A DNA stretch of 46,301 bases from an uncultured Synechococcaceae cyanobacterium (GTDB taxonomy: Bacteria > Cyanobacteriota > Cyanobacteriia > PCC-6307 > Cyanobiaceae), in the NCBI GenBank assembly GCA_903907855.1, contig CAIVPT010000052.1, positions 1 to 46,301 of the forward strand, in the 5' to 3' direction. Below the pieces are notes generated by a model, which saw only the letters and a program-made list of their open reading frames with translations, was not told the DNA's origin and did not search any database. The position numbers and the translations under genes were made by a program. Positions 7,993-16,113 of the stretch are shown here, in pieces. Within the stretch, counting starts at the first letter, position 1. Each line of letters starts with the position of its first letter.

Positions 7993-9229
7993 GCACCAGC
8001 TGCAGGATTGTGGCGATCTTCGTGCGATCGATCTGCGGGGTCAGGCGGCTGTGCAGGAAGAGGGTGCGGCACTCCTCCTCCAGGCCCGCCAGCCGCTCCT
8101 CCAGCCGCGCCAGCTGCTCCACCCGCGCCTCGCCCTGGCTGCGCGCCTGGGTGAGTTCCTGGAAGGTGTGCGTGAGTTCGTCCTGCACCTGCTTGAGCTG
8201 CAACAGGATCAGCTCCCGCTCCTCCTCGCCATCGCGCTGGCGGGCCTCCTGCTCCGCCAACCGCTGGCCCATGTCCTGCAGTCGCTGGCGCGATTCCTCC
8301 AGCTGCCGCGCCCACTCCGCCTCCTGGGACTTCTGCTTCGCCTGCAGGGACTCCTGCTCCGTGAGCAGGGCTTGGCGCTCCTCCTGCATCCGTTGCGCCT
8401 GGCCCTCCAGCTCGGTGGCCTGGTGCTCCAGCTGGCGGCGCAGCACCTCCGCCTCCGCCTCCGTCTGTTGGTGCAGCCCCGCCACATCCGCCAGCACGCC
8501 GCTGGTGGTGGCCAGCTCGCCCTTCAGCAGTTCCTGCTCCCGAGCCAGCCGCTCCAGCTCCTGGTGGTGCGCTGCGCGCAGGGACAGCCAGTCGTGCAGC
8601 AGGCGCTCCGCCAGCACCAGGCCCCGCTCGGGCGGCGCAGTTGCTGGGGCCTGGGGATCGCGGCCCAGCAGCTCGGCACAGCCCTCGAGATCGGCCAGCA
8701 GCTGGTCGATCTCCGGACGCTGGGCCAGGTAGTGCGCCACCACCGGTGGTAGGGCCGGCCCGGGGGGCGCCGGGGCGGCCTCGTCCCCGAGGCCCACCGG
8801 CTGCCCCCCAGGGGCAAGGCGCTCAAGCAGCGCCGCTGCCGCCGCCCGATCCAGCCGATCCAGGGCGATCAGCAGGACCGGTGGGCCCGGCCGTTGGCGC
8901 AGCTGCAGCATCCGCTCGGCGCTGCGCTGCCAGGCGCCCAACAGGGCGGCCAGATCCGGCGCCGCTTCCCGCGCCAGCGCCTCCGCCAGGCCGGAGCGGG
9001 GATCGCGATAGCCGAGGAGCAGCCGCTCAGGAGGGGCGGTGTCCTCCAACGGGGCGTCCGCGTGGAGAACGGTGAGCGGCCGCTCTTGCTGCAGTTGCTC
9101 CAGCACGGATGCGGGCCAAGCGCTCAGCGCATCCGCCAGCACCACCAAAGCCCCCTCGGCGATCTCCGGTGAGCCCCCAGCGGCGATCTCCGGCGTTCCC
9201 TCCTCGGTTGGCGGGGTCTCGGCGCCCAT
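7973..9229 (-). CDS. Coiled-coil protein, unknown function
   Basis: The protein is 418 aa. Residues 1-210 form an Ala/Leu-rich globular part containing LLLGYRDPRSGLAEAL (~70-86). Residues ~220-390 are a long heptad-rich coiled coil, dense in Glu/Gln/Arg/Leu (for example LEEECRTLFLHSR near its end). The C-terminus IATILQLVRENLRV is non-repetitive. No enzymatic motif is seen. It is divergently transcribed from a second coiled-coil gene 139 nt away and lies directly upstream of an exostosin-like gene, with which it overlaps by 20 nt. A scaffold or chain-length-control role in glycan assembly is speculation from position only. Confidence 0.7.
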   Translation of the reverse strand: MGAETPPTEEGTPEIAAGGSPEIAEGALVVLADALSAWPASVLEQLQQERPLTVLHADAPLEDTAPPERLLLGYRDPRSGLAEALAREAAPDLAALLGAWQRSAERMLQLRQRPGPPVLLIALDRLDRAAAAALLERLAPGGQPVGLGDEAAPAPPGPALPPVVAHYLAQRPEIDQLLADLEGCAELLGRDPQAPATAPPERGLVLAERLLHDWLSLRAAHHQELERLAREQELLKGELATTSGVLADVAGLHQQTEAEAEVLRRQLEHQATELEGQAQRMQEERQALLTEQESLQAKQKSQEAEWARQLEESRQRLQDMGQRLAEQEARQRDGEEERELILLQLKQVQDELTHTFQELTQARSQGEARVEQLARLEERLAGLEEECRTLFLHSRLTPQIDRTKIATILQLVRENLRV

Positions 9230-9368
9230 GGTCTGGGGTGCGCGGCCGCAACGGCGGGCCGGGAGTGGATGGGCTCAGCCTAGGGGCAGCCTCGACGCCC
9301 CCCGGGCAGGGAAGGAGCCGCTGCTCCGAACCTAGGATCGGCTCCCAGCCCCCCCCCGAGCGCCCCTC

Positions 9369-10820
9369 TTGGCGTTGTCTCCGGTCTGCGAAGCCGCCCC
9401 CCCCTGGCAGGTGCTGATCGGTCCGTTCGCCTCCGAGCACATTGAGGCCGAACTCGACCACGGCGCCCCCCTGCTGCTCGTTCCCAACGACCTGGAGCGC
9501 GCCGAGGCCCTGGCCCAGCAGTTCGAGGGCGGCGGCGGCGGCCGTCTCTCCTTTTCCCGCGACCTGCTCGCTGCCGACGATCGGGAGGTGTGCTGGTACC
9601 GCTACAGCGATCCGCGCTTCGACGGGGTGACGCCGCCGGAGGAGCTGCACCACCTGGCGCCCAACCTGCGGCTGCGGGATCTGGAGCTGCGGGCGGCGGT
9701 GCGTCTCGACAGCCTGATCCACTCCTGGGCCAACCGCGACCCCGCCCTGGCGGCCCTGGTGTCCGCCGGCGGTGGGCGGGTGTGGCTGCAGGGCAAGCAG
9801 CCGCTGCCGATCGTGGCCGGCGTCAGCCGGGTGGTGGAGGTGATCGGCGAGTTCTGCTGGACCCCCCTGGGCACGCCGGTCGATCCCCCGGGCGGGCCGG
9901 CGTCGCAGGAGCGGCTGGCCGAATGGCTGGAGTCCAGCGGCTTCCATCCCGCCGAGCGGCGCACCGTCAACGCCCAGTGCGCGGCGTCCAGCCTGGTGTG
10001 GCGCCAGGATCCGCTGCGGCGGGCCGCGGTGCGCCAGCAGCGGCTGGAGGCGGAGAGCGAGCGGCTGCGGCAGGAGCGCGACGGGCTGGGCCAGGAGCGC
10101 GACGGGCTGCGGCAGGACGTGGAAGTGCTGCGTCAGGAGGCGGAAGTGCTGCGGGCGTCGCTGGCGGAGGCCGAGGCGCGGCAGGCGGCTCTCACGGCGG
10201 CGCACGCGGCCGCTGACTCCCGATGGCAGGCCGAGCGCGAGGCCCTGCAGCAGGCGGCGGGGGCGGAGCGCTCTCTCCTGGAGGCCGAGGTGCTCCGGCT
10301 GAGCGGGGAGGCGGATGGGCTGAGGCAGGAGGCGGAGACCCAGCGGCAGGGGCTGGAGGCCGAGGCGGCGGCCGAGCGGGCAGTGCGCGAGGCCGAGATC
10401 GTCCGGTTGGCGCAGGAGGGGGTGGTGCAGCGCCAGGAGGCCGAGGGGCTGCGGCGGGAAGCGGAAGTGTTGCGGCGGGAGGCGGAAGCGCTGCGGGGGG
10501 AAGTCGAGGCCCTGCGGCTTGAGGGCGAAAGTCTGCGGCTTGAGGGCGAAAGTCTGCGGCAGGAAGCGGCGGACCGCACGCAAGAAGCGGCGGAGCGGGC
10601 CCAGGAAGCGGCGTATCTGCGGCAGAGGCTGGAGACCCTGCAGCAAGAGGTGGACGCGGCTGCCGCCCAGCGGCTCCTGCTGGAGGCCGAGATCGAACGG
10701 TTGGGGCAGGAGAACGGCACCCTCCGCCAGGAGACCCGCGCCGAGATCGCGGCGATCCTCGCCCTGCTCGCCCCCGCCGAGACCCTCAGTCCGACCCCAG
10801 GCGCTCCTGCAGCGCCCTGA
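9369..10820 (+). CDS. Long coiled-coil protein with N-terminal globular domain
   Basis: This frame gives 483 aa from a TTG codon at 9369; a second TTG at 9375 or a GTG at about 9408 are alternatives, so the start is uncertain. Residues ~1-210 form a globular domain with WYRYSDPRFDGVTPPEEL (~76-93) and a VRLDSLIHSWA segment (~111). Residues ~215-465 are an almost uninterrupted coiled coil built of QEAEVLRREAE-like heptads. The Y-x-DPR stretch loosely recalls YRDPR in the divergent 418-aa protein, hinting at related N-terminal domains. No catalytic motif is visible. It is the only plus-strand gene between 6638 and 20333. Its 3' end overlaps the convergent 75-aa gene by 35 nt. Confidence 0.72.
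   Translation: MALSPVCEAAPPWQVLIGPFASEHIEAELDHGAPLLLVPNDLERAEALAQQFEGGGGGRLSFSRDLLAADDREVCWYRYSDPRFDGVTPPEELHHLAPNLRLRDLELRAAVRLDSLIHSWANRDPALAALVSAGGGRVWLQGKQPLPIVAGVSRVVEVIGEFCWTPLGTPVDPPGGPASQERLAEWLESSGFHPAERRTVNAQCAASSLVWRQDPLRRAAVRQQRLEAESERLRQERDGLGQERDGLRQDVEVLRQEAEVLRASLAEAEARQAALTAAHAAADSRWQAEREALQQAAGAERSLLEAEVLRLSGEADGLRQEAETQRQGLEAEAAAERAVREAEIVRLAQEGVVQRQEAEGLRREAEVLRREAEALRGEVEALRLEGESLRLEGESLRQEAADRTQEAAERAQEAAYLRQRLETLQQEVDAAAAQRLLLEAEIERLGQENGTLRQETRAEIAAILALLAPAETLSPTPGAPAAP
10512..10553. repeat. 21-bp perfect tandem repeat, two copies, in coiled-coil gene
   Basis: Units 10512-10532 and 10533-10553 are identical. Each encodes seven residues (LRLEGES), exactly one heptad. 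Gain or loss of units would lengthen or shorten the coiled coil without disturbing register. Confidence 0.9.
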
Positions 10821-11013
10821 GCCGCTGCAGCGCCTCCGCCCGGCGCTCCCCCTCCTGCCGCCGCTCCTCCTGCAAGGTTGCACACAGCTCGCTGATCTCC
10901 CGCAGCCGCTCGAAACTGCGCTGCTCGCTGCGCGCCAGCTCATCCTTCAGCCGCTGGCAGCCGGGGCAGGGAGGGGCCAACTCCATCTCGGCCGCGCGGG
11001 CTTTCTTCGCCAT
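10786..11013 (-). CDS. Small coiled-coil protein with CxxC motif
   Basis: This 75-residue protein starts MAKKARAAEMEL, has a single CPGC motif (~16-19) and then a helical, Arg/Glu/Leu-rich coiled coil to the end. It lies 12 nt downstream of the sulfotransferase gene on the same strand, which supports a real, co-transcribed gene. Its 3' end overlaps the convergent 483-aa coiled-coil gene by 35 nt. No family is recognised. The Cys pair could bind metal or form a disulfide. Confidence 0.55.
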   Translation of the reverse strand: MAKKARAAEMELAPPCPGCQRLKDELARSEQRSFERLREISELCATLQEERRQEGERRAEALQRLRALQERLGSD

Positions 11014-11025
11014 CGGCTCGGCTGC

Positions 11026-11859
11026 TCAGGGGGCCGTTGAAACGGCGCCGTAGGGGAACGGCGCTTCTGGATCCTCACTGTAGGCAAGGCGCTCGCACAG
11101 GGCTCCGTAGCTCGGGGAGGCCCCCAGTTCGCGCCGCAGGGCATCGTCCACGGGCCGCCGCGGACGCGCTTCGAGGACCGCCGAGCTGCGGCCGCTGTCC
11201 CCGGAGAGCACCACCCGGCCGAAGTGCTCCAGGGCCGAGGGATCGAAGGGCAACTCCAGGGCGGTCGTCAGCCGCGCCAGCCCCCGCGCCGGTTCGCCCA
11301 CGAACTCCTCGTACGGCAGGCGGGGCACCCCCTCCGCCGCCTCCAGCATCGCCAGGCAGCGACGGAAGAACTCATCGGGGCTGGCGAAGGCGGTCTGGTG
11401 CATCCAGTCGGTGAGCCGCAGTGACAGCCAGCAGTCGAGGGGATGGCGCACGGTGAGCAGCCGCAGGGGGCGGCTGCGGCCCGCCATCGCCTCCGCCAGG
11501 GTGAAGCGCAGCCCGGGCAGGGCGCCGGTGAAAAAATCGAGGTGGTCGTGGCTGCGCACCACCACCCGCTCCCCCTGGGCCTCGGCCCGGCGCAGCAGCG
11601 CCTCGAGGCCGCCGCAGAACGCCGCCAGCACCAGCACCGGGTCGCGGCCGTTGTGGCTCTGCGAGAGCTGGTGGCACAGGTCGGTGGGGAGGTACGCCCG
11701 GGGCTGGGGCGCCAGATGGCGCAGGTGCGCATAGGGATGCACCTCATTCAGCAGCAGCACCTGCGGCAGGCTGGCCGCCACCTTGGCGAACAGGGTGCCG
11801 CCGCTGCAGGCCCAGTGGTGCAGCAGGCGCAAGCGGGGCAGGGGGGGGGAGGCGGCCAC
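11026..11859 (-). CDS. Sulfotransferase-like protein
   Basis: The protein is 277 aa. The N-terminal LLHHWACSGGTLFAKVAA (~12-29) resembles the P-loop-like 5'-phosphosulfate-binding loop of sulfotransferases. LLTVRHPLDCWLSLRLTDW further on matches the 3'-phosphate-binding motif (RxPxxxxxS). The end AYSEDPEAPFPYG is unassigned. Such enzymes transfer sulfate from PAPS to a glycan or other acceptor. It lies 9 nt downstream of the 1372-aa multi-domain glycosyltransferase and 12 nt upstream of a small coiled-coil gene, so sulfation of the product of that enzyme is a reasonable inference. PAPS binding is not proven. Confidence 0.72.
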   Translation of the reverse strand: MAASPPLPRLRLLHHWACSGGTLFAKVAASLPQVLLLNEVHPYAHLRHLAPQPRAYLPTDLCHQLSQSHNGRDPVLVLAAFCGGLEALLRRAEAQGERVVVRSHDHLDFFTGALPGLRFTLAEAMAGRSRPLRLLTVRHPLDCWLSLRLTDWMHQTAFASPDEFFRRCLAMLEAAEGVPRLPYEEFVGEPARGLARLTTALELPFDPSALEHFGRVVLSGDSGRSSAVLEARPRRPVDDALRRELGASPSYGALCERLAYSEDPEAPFPYGAVSTAP

Positions 11860-11868
11860 CGTTGCGCG

Positions 11869-14800
11869 TCAGTCCGCCTGCAGAACGTATTCGAAATCCT
11901 GGGGCTGCCCACCGTTCTGCAGGCGGCCACGGATCTCCAGCAACGTGCAGCCCTCGTATTCCCACAGCTTGAGGGCGCGCACCAGCTCGCGGGGCTCGAT
12001 CAGTCGGCCATGCACCACATACCAGTCGGTGAAATGTGGCCCCACATCGGCGTGGTGTTCCCTCTCCCCCCTGCGATAGCGCAACACCGCGCTCACCACC
12101 GTCTGCTCCAGCCGCGCCGGTCCGCGCACCCTCTGCACCCGCTCCAGGTACTTCATCGAGCAACGGCGCGTCCAGTCGAAGTCGGCCCGCAGCTCCGCCG
12201 TTTCCTCCGGGCTGCGCAGGGTCACCACCCCCGCCTCCAACCGCTCCAGGGGATCGATCTCCCCCTGGGGGCCCTCCAGGCGGATCGAGTAGTTCGGCAG
12301 CCGCACCCCGAGCAGGGTCAGCAGCTGGCGGTGCAGCGGATGGGAGGAAGCCCGCATCCGCGCGCAGGTAGCCGCCAGCTCCGGCGGGGTCACCCACCAG
12401 GGCACCTCCCCCTCCCGACCCACCTGGGGCAGCTCGGCGATCACCAGGTCGTCGGGGTCCAGCTCCAGGGGGCAGGGCTGCAGGTCCTCGGCAAACAGCG
12501 CCCGTGCCTCCGGGTCGACGATCGCCAGGCTGCGCGCCGCCCGGCAGCCGGCCCCCGCCATCCGCCCGGCGCGGATGCGCAGCTGCCGGTGGCGGGGCGC
12601 CTCCAAGTCGAGGCCGGCGATGGTGGTGGCCAGGGTGTCGAATAGCCGCTCGATCGTGCCGTTGCGCCCGAACCACTCCCAGCAGGCGCGCGACATCCGC
12701 TCCCACTGCTCCGGCGTGGTTTCGCGCACCAGCCGCGGCACGTCCTCCCGCCGGTGGGCCCAGAGGAAATGAATGCCCTCCTGCAGCGGCTCGGGGTAGT
12801 CGGTCTCCAGGCCTGCGGTGAGGATCAGCGGCGTTCCCAGGGCCAGGTATTCGATCTCCCGATAGCACTTCGGGCCGTTGCCGTGGAAGCAGACGCCGAA
12901 GCGGCTGCGCTGCACCAGCTCCATATAGTCCGCCAGCGGGTAGGGACTGGCCTCGTGCCGGTTCAACTTGTCGGCGCAGGCGTAGACCTCGATCAGCTCA
13001 CCCCAATCCCGGAAGCGCTCGCGGAAGTATTCCTGGGTTTCATTCTCCACCGAGCCGGCGAACAGGCTGCCGATGCTGCGTTGTTCCCAGCTGCGACGAC
13101 CTTTTTGCCGCAGTTCCTCCAGCAGCACCGGTGCGTAGCCCCAGTAGGTGAGCTTGTGGTGGCGGGCGCTGGGCAGGTGATATTGATTGGCAAAGAAGGC
13201 CTGTCTGTAGGGCACATTGCCAGGCCAGCGTGGGGGATTTTTCTTGCCATCCTGCAGATTGATGATCAGATCGCGCTCAAACAGCAGCACGTCACCTTCT
13301 TTCCCCCACCAGAAGTAACTTCCTTCCGAGAAACGCAGGTTGATCCAGCCGCGCTGATACCACTCCAGAACGATGTCGTAGAAGGCGCACTTGCGGCTGC
13401 GCCAGAACCAGCGATCCCGTGGACCGTGCAGCGGCACCACCAACGTGGGCCGCTGGGGATCGGGCGCGCCGGTCTCGCGCCGCGGTGTCGGCACCGCCCG
13501 CTCGATCGCCCCGAAGCACACCGCCCGCTGGCGCCGCCGGTGTGCCGCCAGCGCCCCGGCGCTGCGGGCGGCGATCTCCGCCTCGGGCAGGCTCGCCAGC
13601 CGCTGGGGCAGGCTCGCCAGCGCCTCGCTCGGGTGACGCAGCACGATCGCCTCCCCCTCGGGGCCGGCGAGGCCGTCGGGCAGGGCCCCTTCGTTGTCGA
13701 GCAGCACCGGGATCGCCCCCACCGCCAGCGCGTCCCAGAGCCCCTCGGGGTTCACCCCACGCCCCGCCGGGCAGAGGCGGAACACCGAATCGCTCAGCAT
13801 CCGGTCGTAGCGGTCCCAGGCCTCCCCCTGCCGAACAGCCTCCTCCGGCCAGGCGCTCGCCAGCTCCACATGCCAGCGGTGTTCGTGGTGCCGGGCCGCC
13901 AGCGCCTGCCGCACCCCCTCCAGGGCGATCTCCCCCTGGAAGCTGGCCAGAAACGGACGCTGGTGCGGGGGGTGGAGCGCCAGCTGGGGCCGTTCCCTGG
14001 GGTTGGCGCCGCCGAAGGGGCACAGATGCCAGGGGCGCAGCCGCAGCCGCCCCAGCGTCTCCTGGCCGCTCGGGGCGTGGGAGAGCCAGAGGGTGTCCAC
14101 CCCCGCCGCCTCCAGGGCCCCGGCCAGCTCCCGCCAGCGCCGGTGTTGGCAGACGCTGTGCACCTCCAGCTCCAGCCCGAACTCCCGCAGGGCCTGCCGC
14201 AGCGCCGCCACGCGGCTGCCGTGGGCCTGCAGCAGCGGCTCGGGCCAGCGATCGCTCTCGGCAAACGTGGCCCAGGGCAGGCCCATGTAGAGCTGCAGCC
14301 GCTTCCCGTCCCGCTGGGGGCCCGGCAGCCGTCCGTGGGCCCGCCAGGCATCCTCCTCGGTGCGGGAGCCGGGCCACCAGAACAGCAGGTCGTCGGGGTG
14401 GCGGCGGGCCGCCGCCACCAGGGACGGCCGCAGCTCCAGCCGCGGCTGCCCGTAGCCCCAGAGCAACAACCCCAGGGGATCGTCGATGCCACCGGGCACC
14501 GCCTCCAGCGGGCTCTCCCCCACCCAGGGCCAGAAGGGGTCGTCGAACAGGAGGCGCTCCCCCCCGGGGCTGCGCAGCACCTGAAAGCGGCGCCCGAAGC
14601 GGGCGACCGGTGTCCAGTTCGAGAGGTCACCGAGGCTCTCGCGGCGGCACCAGCGCAGGGGGGGCTCTGGCCTTTCCTCTGGCCTTTTCTCTGGCGTCTC
14701 CTCCCGCGGACTGTTCCTCGCGTCGGCGGGCGCCTCGGCGATGCGCCGCAGGCTTTTGCGCTCCGCCCCCCCTTCGCGGCCGAAGAGCACCAGTTCCAGC

Positions 14801-15987
14801 CCCTCCTGCGGACCCCAGCGCACCCCGGCCGCCCCCGTCAGCCGCAGCCGCAGCTGCCGATGCCCCGCGCCGGTCGCAGCCACCAGCGGCAGGAACGTGC
14901 GCGCTCCGCCGCCCGCCAGCGGCTGCCGCTCCGGCGCCAGCAACGGCACCACCGCCCCGTCGGCCTCCACCCCCTCCAGCTCCAGCGCCAGCCCCGGCGG
15001 GCTGTGGCGAGGCAGCCGCACGCAGGCCTCCGCGATCGGGCTGGGGTGCCGCAGGACGATCGTGTGCCACTCCGGCCCCAGGTCGGCCAGCGGCAGGAAG
15101 AGGGTGTCTTCGCTCGGCCAGTTCTCGGCGCTCGCCGGCGCCAGCGTGTGCACCGACCCCAGCGCCTCCCGGCTCCAGCTCAACCCGCTGTACCGCTGCT
15201 GGCGCGCGAAGGCCTCCCCCAGGGACGGGTCGGGATGGTGGAGGCTGTGCACACCGGCCCCCACGGCCTGCTGGTTGATCACCAGACCGGCGGCGGGGCT
15301 GGCGGCCCGGGTCCAGAGGGCGTGCTCCAGCTCCGACGGCTCCTCCGGCGCCAGGGAGGGATGGACGTAGGTGACGCCCCCGTAGAGGCGGTCGTCGGTC
15401 TTGTCGTAGCCGCGACCGGTGTCGGCGTGCCGGTGCACGCTGCGCACGTGGTAACTCGGGTTCTTGAGCACGAAGCCGTGGCTCCACATCACCGAGGCGA
15501 TGCGGTTGTCGCAGCCGGGGAAGCCGAGGGGGAAGCCGCTGGCGTGCAGCAGGCCGGCGCTGATCGGCGCGTCGCTGCGCACTCCCCAGCAGTCCTGGGT
15601 CCAGTGGGGGTAATCGTTGAGGCTGGTGCCCCCCTCCGCCCGCGGGTTGTAGCGGGTCAGCGCCAGGAAGGTGTCGGGCCGCTCGAACACCGCCGGCAGA
15701 TGCTCCAGACCCTCCGCCAGGTGGATGTCGGCGTTGAGGAGCAGGGCGATCGCATCGGCTTCCCGGGGCACCAGCCGCAGCCAGTCGGCGTAGGTGAGGC
15801 GGGTGTTGTGGCGGAGGAGGTCGCAGGGCACCGGCCCCTGCGGCGGGGAGGGCGCCCCGTCCTCCACCAGAAGCACCAGTTGGCTGATCAGAGGGTGCTG
15901 GCGGTTGTAGGCCAGGCAGGCATCGATCTCCCGTTGGCGCTCCGGCTCGCGCGCCCGGTAGTACTGGCTGTAAACGACGATGCGCAT
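11869..15987 (-). CDS. 1372-aa multi-domain glycosyltransferase
   Basis: Three transferase-like modules are fused. Residues ~1-230 form a GT-A-like domain found in bacteria and plants (MRIVVYSQYY start; LLLNADIHLAEG at ~83-94; DCWGVRSDAPI at ~132; FPGCDNRIASVMWSHG at ~156). Residues ~230-450 are a spacer with a beta-rich stretch. Residues ~550-830 are an exostosin-like domain with FRLCPAGRGVNPEGLWDALA (~736-755) and VGAIPVLLDN. Residues ~850-1125 form a third, CgeB/GT-B-like domain (LTYWGYAPVLLEEL; SRFGVCFHGNGPKCYREIEY at ~1028-1047; LALGTPLILTAG). Residues ~1150-1372 have no recognised family. It has no membrane segment. It is encoded 9 nt upstream of a sulfotransferase gene. One chain may catalyse several successive steps of a glycan; donors are unknown. 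Confidence 0.78.
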   Translation of the reverse strand: MRIVVYSQYYRAREPERQREIDACLAYNRQHPLISQLVLLVEDGAPSPPQGPVPCDLLRHNTRLTYADWLRLVPREADAIALLLNADIHLAEGLEHLPAVFERPDTFLALTRYNPRAEGGTSLNDYPHWTQDCWGVRSDAPISAGLLHASGFPLGFPGCDNRIASVMWSHGFVLKNPSYHVRSVHRHADTGRGYDKTDDRLYGGVTYVHPSLAPEEPSELEHALWTRAASPAAGLVINQQAVGAGVHSLHHPDPSLGEAFARQQRYSGLSWSREALGSVHTLAPASAENWPSEDTLFLPLADLGPEWHTIVLRHPSPIAEACVRLPRHSPPGLALELEGVEADGAVVPLLAPERQPLAGGGARTFLPLVAATGAGHRQLRLRLTGAAGVRWGPQEGLELVLFGREGGAERKSLRRIAEAPADARNSPREETPEKRPEERPEPPLRWCRRESLGDLSNWTPVARFGRRFQVLRSPGGERLLFDDPFWPWVGESPLEAVPGGIDDPLGLLLWGYGQPRLELRPSLVAAARRHPDDLLFWWPGSRTEEDAWRAHGRLPGPQRDGKRLQLYMGLPWATFAESDRWPEPLLQAHGSRVAALRQALREFGLELEVHSVCQHRRWRELAGALEAAGVDTLWLSHAPSGQETLGRLRLRPWHLCPFGGANPRERPQLALHPPHQRPFLASFQGEIALEGVRQALAARHHEHRWHVELASAWPEEAVRQGEAWDRYDRMLSDSVFRLCPAGRGVNPEGLWDALAVGAIPVLLDNEGALPDGLAGPEGEAIVLRHPSEALASLPQRLASLPEAEIAARSAGALAAHRRRQRAVCFGAIERAVPTPRRETGAPDPQRPTLVVPLHGPRDRWFWRSRKCAFYDIVLEWYQRGWINLRFSEGSYFWWGKEGDVLLFERDLIINLQDGKKNPPRWPGNVPYRQAFFANQYHLPSARHHKLTYWGYAPVLLEELRQKGRRSWEQRSIGSLFAGSVENETQEYFRERFRDWGELIEVYACADKLNRHEASPYPLADYMELVQRSRFGVCFHGNGPKCYREIEYLALGTPLILTAGLETDYPEPLQEGIHFLWAHRREDVPRLVRETTPEQWERMSRACWEWFGRNGTIERLFDTLATTIAGLDLEAPRHRQLRIRAGRMAGAGCRAARSLAIVDPEARALFAEDLQPCPLELDPDDLVIAELPQVGREGEVPWWVTPPELAATCARMRASSHPLHRQLLTLLGVRLPNYSIRLEGPQGEIDPLERLEAGVVTLRSPEETAELRADFDWTRRCSMKYLERVQRVRGPARLEQTVVSAVLRYRRGEREHHADVGPHFTDWYVVHGRLIEPRELVRALKLWEYEGCTLLEIRGRLQNGGQPQDFEYVLQAD

Positions 15988-16113
15988 ACGGCCGCACAGT
16001 TCACGGCCCCAGGCCGGATGGGAGAGGTCTGCCGCGCCGCGCCGGCGGATCAGGGCAACAATACGTGCGGCCGTCGGACCTGAATCCGCCGCATCTGTCG
16101 CCGCCGCCGGCGA

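Noticed and set aside
9027-10943. 638-codon open frame on the minus strand
   Set aside because: It is the antisense image of the coiled-coil gene; its repetitive LPPQ-like pattern mirrors the heptad codons.
12754-16083. 1109-codon open frame on the plus strand
   Set aside because: It is antisense to the 1372-aa transferase, with a His/Gln/Arg/Pro-rich composition and no motif; long antisense frames are expected at ~70% GC.
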